Assembly: GCA_028687435.1 (NCBI GenBank)
Contig: JAQUAF010000026.1
Span: 1 to 63,868, forward strand
Direction: 5' to 3'
Source of the DNA: Verrucomicrobiia bacterium
GTDB taxonomy: Bacteria; Verrucomicrobiota; Verrucomicrobiia; JABWAM01
DNA: 63,868 nt
A program made the position numbers and the translations under genes. Below, in pieces: positions 23,623 through 31,129 of this stretch. A model generated the notes under the pieces. The model worked only from the letters and a program-made list of their open reading frames with translations, searched no databases and was not told the DNA's origin. Positions within the stretch are counted from its first letter, which is position 1; each line of letters opens with the position of its first letter.

Positions 23623-24042
23623 TCACGAATGCGGCTGATCCAACGAGGCCCGGACGCGGGCGGCGAGCTTTTCGATCCTAAATGGCTTGTGGAGCCACTC
23701 CCCCGCCTCCTCGCATTTTTCGAGCATCACAACAGCCCGGTCATACCCCGTCATATAACAGATGGGTATATTCGGACGGATCTGGCGGAAAGCCTTGGCC
23801 ACCTCCAACCCATTCATCCCGTCGGGCAGCATGATATCCGCCAGAAGCAAATGAATGGCGGCCGGATCTTTTTTAAATTTTTCCAAGGCTTCCTCGCCGC
23901 TGGATGTCAAAACCACCGTGTAGCCCAACCGGCGCAAAAAATCATCGAGAACCCTTTGGATGGGTTGTTCATCCTCAACAATCAAAATCGTTTCACTGCC
24001 TCCTGGCAGGGAATCCATATCGGGCTGTGGCGCTTTCATCAT
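23623..24042 (-). CDS. Single-domain response regulator (receiver only)
   Basis: The 139-residue product is a lone REC domain after about 17 leader residues. It has ILIVEDEQPIQ (acidic pair), the phosphoacceptor Asp in LLLADIMLPDGMNG (near residue 69), the T in YMTGYD and K in LHKPFR. There is no output domain, so it probably acts as a phosphate sink or shuttle, or through protein contacts. No kinase lies next to it; the hybrid kinase at 1105-3861 is 20 kb away and encoded on the other strand. The start could be either of two adjacent ATGs (24042 or 24039). Confidence 0.88.
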   Translation of the reverse strand: MMKAPQPDMDSLPGGSETILIVEDEQPIQRVLDDFLRRLGYTVVLTSSGEEALEKFKKDPAAIHLLLADIMLPDGMNGLEVAKAFRQIRPNIPICYMTGYDRAVVMLEKCEEAGEWLHKPFRIEKLAARVRASLDQPHS

Positions 24043-24201
24043 AGGTCAAATGGAACAGGTTTTGCGCATTCATCGCCGCTTGATCAACCCATGACGAGAA
24101 TCTTCGCACCCGAACCGGACGTCAGAATGATTTGAAATGAAGATTTTGGCAAGCGATAGTTTTTTCGGTCAACGTCACTTCGACGGCTCAAAAGGAGACC
24201 A

Positions 24202-24993
24202 TCAGGCCGCAAACCACGGCGTTTTCATCTCATAATAAATGGTCTTAATCCCCAAATCCTTTCCTATCCATTCGGCAAACACGCGAATCCCCTCGGTTTC
24301 GCTGGCCTCGTGACTGGTCTCGATATAGGGAATCCCTGCTTCCGTGGCAAAACGCATGGCATAGGAATCGGTTTCGCCTCCGATGAAAACCCCCGCCCCT
24401 TCCTCCAGCAAATTCCTCAAATAACCGACATTCACAAACAAGCCCATTCCGCCCCAAGGCAATCCAACCCGTTCAACCGTCCGGTCAAATCCCGGCGGAA
24501 CAGCCACACGCAAGCGGTCCATTTTCACCGCCTTCTTCACCCTTTCGATCAACGGTTCCAACCGGGTCGGGGGAATTTGATAAATCCTCACAAATTCCGG
24601 TTTCTTCACCACCGGGGCGCCCAGTTGCAACTGATCGGCAAAACAATCGAGAATGGTCATCTCATCCATGGAACCATGAATGCGCACCACCGTCAGGTCA
24701 TGCTTTTTGAGAAGTTCCAATCTCCTGCGATTCACCGGCCATCCGGCCCATTCGCCCAACGCATGCGAGGTTTCCATCACGCCGCACGGAAAAAACGGGC
24801 TTTCATGAACGATCATGTGGGAACAACCGCCATCCGCCGCCGCCTGGATCGCGCCGGCATCCATCATCCAGCAACAAAACGCCTTTTTCACCTCCCGCTC
24901 CGCATCACCCCAGATGAATCCCTCGTCGGACCGCAGGGGATATCCGGTTTTGCCTTGGACATAATCGATCACAGCCTGGATTTTCATGCGCAT
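24202..24993 (-). CDS. NIF3-like dinuclear metal centre protein (DUF34 family)
   Basis: The 263-residue protein has the family's ligand positions: CSHMIVHESPFF near residues 57-68 (HxxxxHxxx-type pair), HGSMDE in place of the usual H-x-N-x-D segment near residues 105-110, and GIPYIETSHEASETEGIR (H and E) near the end. NIF3/DUF34 proteins form toroidal hexamers; their biochemical role is unsettled although some are annotated as GTP cyclohydrolase type 2. Divergence from the common IVHHG motif (here IVHES) suggests an outlying subfamily. Start is ATG 24993, with ATG 24987 as an alternative. Confidence 0.72.
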   Translation of the reverse strand: MRMKIQAVIDYVQGKTGYPLRSDEGFIWGDAEREVKKAFCCWMMDAGAIQAAADGGCSHMIVHESPFFPCGVMETSHALGEWAGWPVNRRRLELLKKHDLTVVRIHGSMDEMTILDCFADQLQLGAPVVKKPEFVRIYQIPPTRLEPLIERVKKAVKMDRLRVAVPPGFDRTVERVGLPWGGMGLFVNVGYLRNLLEEGAGVFIGGETDSYAMRFATEAGIPYIETSHEASETEGIRVFAEWIGKDLGIKTIYYEMKTPWFAA

Positions 24994-25098
24994 ATTAGGG
25001 ATTTTTCCGGCCGCCGGATCAACTGCTGATTATTGAGGATTCACCAGGGAGCGCGCAAAAAAGGAAGTGTAATCCAGCCTGTCGCGGCGGGCCCACCA

Positions 25099-28000
25099 TC
25101 ATCGCGGCGCAAATTCCACGCGGAAGATGGCCCGTTCGAAAACGCCTCCCTTGCCATGCGTGAGGCCGCGGGTATCCCAGGAAAGACCGTGATCCGTGGT
25201 CAGGAGAAGCGGACGGGAATGGCGGCGGGCAAACGCAATCAGACCGGGAAGCTGCCGCCGAAGCAACTGCTCCGCGCGTCCAGCCTGTTCATCCAGCCGC
25301 GCCTCGCCGCGGTGGGCATCCCGATCCAAGGCGGCCAGATGAATCACCATCAAACGTTGAACAGAAGGCGCCGGCAAATCCTCGGCAATGCTGGCGGTCT
25401 CCAACCCGTCAAACCGGCAATAGGGAACTTCCCGCCGGGACAGTTCCTCGGCAGGATCGTTGTCAAGCGGAAGATCCAACAGGGCGTTCAAGGAATGAAC
25501 CGTCGCCGCCGGAGCGTCCAAGCGCTGCCATTGGGTCTCGGGAACATCTTTGATCCGGATTTTGATCTCCAGCCAGATATCCGGCGAAAGGGCATCGAGA
25601 ACAACCAACAGCCGGGGTTCAGCCAGGGGAACAGCGGAAACGGAGGGCAAGGCATGCATCCACATCTCGGCATCTTGTTCCAGGCGATCAAGAACCTTGC
25701 GGCAGGCTTCCTGGGTTTCGCGGGTGGCCCAGGCATCGTGGCAGATTCGCGCCAGCATGGGACGCACGGCCAAACGCTCCGGAAACGGCGCGGCCAGTGT
25801 GTCCTTCAACTCCGCCAAACCGGCCAAACGAGTTCGCAAAGCGGCGGCGTTTTCCGCCGGCCACAACCGGACCGTGACAGCCGGGGAAAACCTGCCAGGC
25901 GCTCCATCCATGAGTTGGCGCACCAGGATCTCCCACGCAACCTGAACAGCCCGGAGATGGCAGGGTTCGGTTTGCAGAAAAGACCACAGCCGGGAAGCCG
26001 GCCAGCCGGCCATGGCGGGACGCAAGGATTCCGATGGAAAGGATTCCTCCAGCGTCGAGGCAATCCCGGAAACCAATTGGGGATCCGAAGGGGAAGCGGC
26101 GGCGGCCGGAGAAACCAGTCCTTCATGAAGAAGCGGCCACCATTTTTCAGGCGCCACCCCGTCTCCCCGCGAAATGCCGCCGCCCCTGTCGAATTCGCCT
26201 TGAATGGCAAAAATGGTTCCATCCCCGGGATCGGCCAGCCATTCATTGACCAGGGTTCGTATCTTGTCGGCGGTCAGACGTCTGCCGGCCAACTTTCCGG
26301 TGAGACCGGCCAGCGGACGTTCGGCAAGCCGGGCTTTGTCATTCAAGGCGACTTTCAGTTCCTGCAAAGCCGGGCTGTCCAGAAGATCCAGCAGGGCGGC
26401 GGGTTTTATCGCCGTATCATTTCGCAGGGAATCGCCCAAACGGCGCAGGCGTTCGGAGGCCCGGGCATCCATGTCCCGGAGGGCATAGGAGCGGGCCGCG
26501 AGAGGTTCAAGAACCGCCGGCTGACGCAAAATTTCCACATAGGATTGAAGATGGCCCTCGACGGCGGCGGCAGCGTCGAACCTCCCGTCCTTCGGCGGTT
26601 TTTCGCCAATTTGAAAACCGCAGCCGCAAACCGGCGATCGAAGAAGCTCCTCCGCCAGATTGCGGTCGCAAACCGGCTTGGGCGCGGTCGTGGCGGCTTG
26701 CAAGAAGAGGTCAAGACCGGCTGGCCGGTCCAGGGAAGCAATGTCGGCAAGCGCCCGAAGAACATCAAGCGCCCGGCGGGCAGTTTTGTCAAAATGGGGT
26801 TTGGCGGCGGTTTGGTGGAAAACACCATGGCCATGACGGTAAAGATTGACATAAGCGTCCCGGAAAGCCGCGAATCCGGCAATGAAGGCGGCGCCCTCGT
26901 CCGGCAGAATCGTCTCCTGCGGATTCCGCAAAAGGGACAACAGATGATCCCGCTGTTCCGCCAGGCCGGAATCCAACTCCGCGGCGGTCTCAACCGCCCG
27001 GTGGCGCAGATAATGGTGAATAAAGATGAATTGTTCGCCGACGCGCAGGAAAAATTTGCGGTGCCGCTGCAGGAGATCAATATCCGCCGCCGTGAGACCG
27101 GCGCCACGCCAGGTTTGCAAAAAACGCTCCAGTCCTTCGCGGGCGGCAAAGGAAACCCTGACCGACTCGGCAATGCGTCCGGCGGCTTCAAGCCTGGCCT
27201 GAATGCTGGAGAGATCAAAAGCGGCAAAGGCGGAATATTCCGCGGCGCCATTCAAAGCCCGGTTCAGATCAAGAACCGTGGCGCGCAGATTTTGGGAAAA
27301 CTTCAGCGCCGCCTGCCAGGCATCGCGTTGCTGTCGAAGGCCAAAACCGGCCCAACCCTGGGGCGGAGCGAGAAAGGGACAATCATGAATAAGCGTGTCG
27401 CGATCCGCCTGGCTGATGAGTTCCCCGGGAGCGATGGCGTCCGCCTTGTCGATGGAATCAAGACGGAGAAAATCCACGGGCAGGGTGCGCTGGCGGCTGA
27501 GCAGGGAAACCCACCCCCCGTGGGCCAGGGCCGCAAGCAAAAATGCGGCGGTATCGCGGGGCGCGCCATAGCAGCCGGTTTGCAATTCCCGCAGCAAACC
27601 GGCAAGCGGCGACGGCTTCGCGGCATTGAGAAGACTGAAAAAATAACGGAGAAAGGGATGGGTGGAGGGATCGGGAGAAACCGTATAGGAAGCCGCCTTC
27701 GTGCTCACCAACCCAAGGGGGGCGGCCAGCGCCTCAATGCTCTCCGCCACGCCGCGGGTCCGGGCGTCGCGCAGGGAAATGGCGCCGGGTATGACAAACT
27801 CATCAATCAGGCGCTGGTACAGGCGGGGCGACGGCGCCTGCAACCGCGGGGCGATCTCGCAAAATTTCGGAAACCGCTTTTCCAGCAAATGTTCCCCCGC
27901 CAGTTCGAGCAGACGGTCGAAACGCCGGAGCTGCCGCACCGCCTGTTCCGGCTGCGGAATATCATCCGCAAACCGTCCGGCGTAAAGAACATTGAGCGCC

Positions 28001-30084
28001 GTCTGGCGGGCAAGGGGTTCAAGCCGCCGGACCATTTCCGCGGCATGACTGATGAGCGGGGCGTCTGACGGATTCGCAGGACGCAATTCGGCGGCGACGG
28101 TTTTGGCCGCGAAATACTCCCTCAAAGGGACGGCCTCCGTTTCCCCCGGCGGTGGAATCAGCCACACAGCGGTGTGGGGCGCCGGGGAAGAGGCCTTTCC
28201 CATCCGCAGGACAAAGGCAAAATCAACCCGCCCCGCATGGCTGTCGTCCGCCATCTGTTGCGTCACGGCGTCATTGGTGTCATCGACAAAGGCAACCGCC
28301 GCGCTCCGGCTGCTCAACCGCCAGTGAACAACGCGTATTTGGGGCGCGCGAACAACCTCCGCTCCAGGCCACGAGGGGGATTCGGACAGTTCCAGCAAAA
28401 CCTCCTTGAGCGCCCGGGTGTCGCCGGCAGGCAGTTCCCCGGCAATGCGGGCCACCCGGCGTTCGAGAATTTTGGCGTGATTTTCCTGGGTGACAATCGA
28501 ATAGACCGCGTCAAGCGGCCCGCCTTCCACAGAGGCGGTTTTGGTCAAAAAACGGCTTTCCTTGACCAGAGGATCGAGGATGACCTCGGCCACATATTGG
28601 GCGTTAAGATCAGGATCCTGGGTGGCCAGCATGCAGGAGACCAACTCGGCCAACACCCTCACCGGTGGCGGTTTGGCGGCGGGATGAACCGCGTAAAGCG
28701 CCAGAATGCGCACCAGACGGCGGGCAGTCGTCTGATCGCTTTTCTCGGAAAGAATCTTGCCGATCACCTCGTCAAAATGCGGAATGACGCTTCGCGGATA
28801 AAGATGAAACGCGGAAAACCCGGCCAGCCGTTCCGCGAAATGCTCGTAAATGCTGTCGGGCGCAAGCAGTTCGGATGCGGGATGGTCAAGGATGCCCGGA
28901 ATCGCGCGGGAGGCATCCCCGGCCACCCGGGCATGAACAAAATCAACAATCCCCCGGTGCTGGGAAAAGAGATCGCTCAAACCGTCCAACAACTTGAGCG
29001 TCAGCGGATGAACCGGATAGCTGGCGCGAAACTCGTCATAAGACCAGTCAAATGCCGGAAAATGTCGCCGCCGCGAGGCAAAAAGATCGTGCAATTTCTC
29101 CGCCGCCCCGGACCGCACCTTGACCAGCCGCCTGGCCAGCAAATCCCGGATGTGAACCGTGGAAAGCGGCAGCCGGACCGGATATCGATCCTTGATCTTG
29201 CGCAGTGTCGGCTGGGCAATGTCCCCCGTGCGCTCGACGCTCTCCTGAAGCGCCGCCAGGATCCATACCGGCGAATGGCTGCCCGCTTCGCCAAGAAATT
29301 GCAGCGTGCGCGCGTCTTCGTTAAGCTGGGCCGGGCCTGGTTTGGAACGGAGAAACTCCGAAAGCTCGTCCAGCAACAACACCAGACCGTTGAATCCCGC
29401 GTTTTTCACCTCGTCAAGAACGCGGCGGAAGGTTTCATGGCGATCCTCGACCAGGATTTCCGGCGCGGCCAGGCCCTGCTTTTTGAGAAAACGCAGGCAG
29501 GCGGCGCAGGACTCGCGCGGTTTGCGATGAAACCAATCGTCCAACTGATCCGGCAAAATTTGCTGTTCGCCGGCAAACTGGGCGGCCAGTGCGGGCTCGG
29601 CGAGAATTTGCTTGAAGGACTGCCAAAAAGCCCCGAGAGGGGTGAGAAAAACGTGATGCCGGTGACGGGCAAGGGATTCCTCGATGCCATTAACGATGAT
29701 TCTCTCCAGCGGAGTGGAGGCGCGAAAATTCACCAGCGAAACGGCGGCGGTCAAAAAACGGCGTCCGGTCTGGCGCAGGCGCCGCAGTCCGGGATGTTGT
29801 GTCTCAAGACATCCGGCGGCGGGCGATCCCTCCAGCCATGCCGTGAGAGCGGCGAGGAAATGGGATTTGCCGGAGCCAAAATCGCCCTGCAAGAAATACC
29901 CCTGCCCGGTCTCCCGAGCAAAAGCCTCGGCCAGAACATCGAAATGGGCCGCCACCTGGGCCGTGAACACAAAACTGCGGCTGATGACATCCGGCGCGGC
30001 GCGGCCCTCCTCCAACCGGATGACGGTTTGAACGGGCGGCACTTCGATCAAGTCGCCGATTTTGAGATGCTCCGCCTGACTCAT
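25099..30084 (-). CDS. PglY/BrxC-like P-loop ATPase fused to a PglZ-like domain
   Basis: I place the start at ATG 30084 (MSQAEHLKIGDLIEV; 1,661 residues); a GTG 12 codons earlier is possible. Residues 1-450 resemble DUF6079/PglY and BrxC ATPases: Walker A GDFGSGKSHF near 67-76 and Walker B LVLLLDELSEFL near 233-245. A long helical middle of about 950 residues has no motif I know. The last 180 residues look like the core of PglZ (alkaline-phosphatase superfamily): LLVVLDALSPDIW near 1,492, LLLTTDHGLSW near 1,625 and then a THGKGG, giving the Asp, Asp-His and His expected of metal ligands. In BREX and Pgl systems the two activities are separate proteins of about 1,200 and 850 residues. It is the last gene of the SNF2-TPR cassette; 52 bases separate it from the TPR gene. 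Domain calls rest on motif recognition only. Confidence 0.75.
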   Translation of the reverse strand: MSQAEHLKIGDLIEVPPVQTVIRLEEGRAAPDVISRSFVFTAQVAAHFDVLAEAFARETGQGYFLQGDFGSGKSHFLAALTAWLEGSPAAGCLETQHPGLRRLRQTGRRFLTAAVSLVNFRASTPLERIIVNGIEESLARHRHHVFLTPLGAFWQSFKQILAEPALAAQFAGEQQILPDQLDDWFHRKPRESCAACLRFLKKQGLAAPEILVEDRHETFRRVLDEVKNAGFNGLVLLLDELSEFLRSKPGPAQLNEDARTLQFLGEAGSHSPVWILAALQESVERTGDIAQPTLRKIKDRYPVRLPLSTVHIRDLLARRLVKVRSGAAEKLHDLFASRRRHFPAFDWSYDEFRASYPVHPLTLKLLDGLSDLFSQHRGIVDFVHARVAGDASRAIPGILDHPASELLAPDSIYEHFAERLAGFSAFHLYPRSVIPHFDEVIGKILSEKSDQTTARRLVRILALYAVHPAAKPPPVRVLAELVSCMLATQDPDLNAQYVAEVILDPLVKESRFLTKTASVEGGPLDAVYSIVTQENHAKILERRVARIAGELPAGDTRALKEVLLELSESPSWPGAEVVRAPQIRVVHWRLSSRSAAVAFVDDTNDAVTQQMADDSHAGRVDFAFVLRMGKASSPAPHTAVWLIPPPGETEAVPLREYFAAKTVAAELRPANPSDAPLISHAAEMVRRLEPLARQTALNVLYAGRFADDIPQPEQAVRQLRRFDRLLELAGEHLLEKRFPKFCEIAPRLQAPSPRLYQRLIDEFVIPGAISLRDARTRGVAESIEALAAPLGLVSTKAASYTVSPDPSTHPFLRYFFSLLNAAKPSPLAGLLRELQTGCYGAPRDTAAFLLAALAHGGWVSLLSRQRTLPVDFLRLDSIDKADAIAPGELISQADRDTLIHDCPFLAPPQGWAGFGLRQQRDAWQAALKFSQNLRATVLDLNRALNGAAEYSAFAAFDLSSIQARLEAAGRIAESVRVSFAAREGLERFLQTWRGAGLTAADIDLLQRHRKFFLRVGEQFIFIHHYLRHRAVETAAELDSGLAEQRDHLLSLLRNPQETILPDEGAAFIAGFAAFRDAYVNLYRHGHGVFHQTAAKPHFDKTARRALDVLRALADIASLDRPAGLDLFLQAATTAPKPVCDRNLAEELLRSPVCGCGFQIGEKPPKDGRFDAAAAVEGHLQSYVEILRQPAVLEPLAARSYALRDMDARASERLRRLGDSLRNDTAIKPAALLDLLDSPALQELKVALNDKARLAERPLAGLTGKLAGRRLTADKIRTLVNEWLADPGDGTIFAIQGEFDRGGGISRGDGVAPEKWWPLLHEGLVSPAAAASPSDPQLVSGIASTLEESFPSESLRPAMAGWPASRLWSFLQTEPCHLRAVQVAWEILVRQLMDGAPGRFSPAVTVRLWPAENAAALRTRLAGLAELKDTLAAPFPERLAVRPMLARICHDAWATRETQEACRKVLDRLEQDAEMWMHALPSVSAVPLAEPRLLVVLDALSPDIWLEIKIRIKDVPETQWQRLDAPAATVHSLNALLDLPLDNDPAEELSRREVPYCRFDGLETASIAEDLPAPSVQRLMVIHLAALDRDAHRGEARLDEQAGRAEQLLRRQLPGLIAFARRHSRPLLLTTDHGLSWDTRGLTHGKGGVFERAIFRVEFAPR

Positions 30085-30136
30085 GATGGAATGGCATCCT
30101 GCGTCAAGGCATCCATCCACTCAATCCCAAATTCCG

Positions 30137-31105
30137 TCAACCTTGCCCTTCCAATTTTCGCTGCAGTTTGCGAATGCGGCCATGGAGTGAACGTTCATCG
30201 GGATGAATGGCGAGCAGTTCCCGATAGAAATTCACGGCCCGGGGAATCCCGCCAATCCTGCCGCAGGCGGCCTGGTAGGAACTGTGAATATACATATCCC
30301 TGGGATCGATTCGCAACAATTCCTCCATGATCGGAATGGCCTCTTTTTCCCGCATGTTCCTGGCCATCAAAAAAGCCTCCTTTCGTTTGAGCCTGGGAGA
30401 AGCCGCCGAGCGTTCCAGCCGCGCATATTGGGATGCGGCCTCATCAACCTGTCCGCTGCGGGCGCAAAGGGAAGCGTGGATCTCGCCATAAACGGGCGGA
30501 CGGGAGGGAATGCGGGCCAGTTTGCCATAGCGATCCCTCACAACCGCCAATCCCTCTTTTTCAATTTCCAAACGAACCAGTTCCCACAGGGCGGAAGGAT
30601 GGTCGGGTTGAAGTTGCAGCCATTTCCGGCAAACCTCCAGAGCCTCGTCGTTGCGTCCCAAGGCGCCCAAGGCTTTGATCCGCCATGGAGCGGCTTCCAT
30701 TTCAGGCAACCCCCACTCCGCAAGCCGGACAAGAATATTGGACCACTCGTGCCCCGTGGCAAAACATTCCAAAAGCCCCTTTCGGGCCCGCGGGGCGGTT
30801 TTTTCGAAGCGGGCCGCTTCCTCGTAACCGGCAATGGCCTCGGTGGTCTTGCCCAATTCCCGCAAAGCGTCGGCCCGGCACACCATGGCATAGGCGTTGC
30901 GCGGGTCAAGCGCCAGGGCTTGTTCGGAAAGCCGGATGGCCTTTTCCGGACATCCCATCCTCATCCGCGCCAAGGCCTGTTGGTTGAGCCAAAAAACGTC
31001 GTTCCCGCCCCGCCGCATGCATTCCTCCTCGGCCAGGGCCAGGGCTCCGCGAAATTCCCCGCGCCGCAAAAGATCGCGAAATCGACCGTAGTTTTCAGCG
31101 CTCAT
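30137..31105 (-). CDS. Tetratricopeptide-repeat protein
   Basis: The 322-residue protein is nearly all helical pairs of TPR type: QQALARMRMGCPEKAIRLSE, ALALDPRNAYAMVCRADALR (split over two repeats), ALGALGRNDEALEVCRKWL and LLRIDPRDMYIHSSYQAACG. I count about seven repeats. There is no signal peptide, membrane segment or catalytic motif, so it is probably a scaffold that brings together the helicase encoded upstream (24-base gap) and the ATPase-PglZ-like protein encoded downstream (52-base gap). The tight spacing and shared strand argue for one operon. Confidence 0.85.
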   Translation of the reverse strand: MSAENYGRFRDLLRRGEFRGALALAEEECMRRGGNDVFWLNQQALARMRMGCPEKAIRLSEQALALDPRNAYAMVCRADALRELGKTTEAIAGYEEAARFEKTAPRARKGLLECFATGHEWSNILVRLAEWGLPEMEAAPWRIKALGALGRNDEALEVCRKWLQLQPDHPSALWELVRLEIEKEGLAVVRDRYGKLARIPSRPPVYGEIHASLCARSGQVDEAASQYARLERSAASPRLKRKEAFLMARNMREKEAIPIMEELLRIDPRDMYIHSSYQAACGRIGGIPRAVNFYRELLAIHPDERSLHGRIRKLQRKLEGQG

Positions 31106-31129
31106 CTTTGAATTTCCACAGCCCGCAGT

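Noticed and set aside
24202..24993. Nif3-like gene as part of the BREX-like cassette
   Set aside because: It is on the same strand but more than 100 bases beyond, and the family is housekeeping-like; no evidence of functional linkage.
25033..28068. 1,011-codon plus-strand open frame
   Set aside because: Antisense to the ATPase-PglZ gene, no recognisable protein features.
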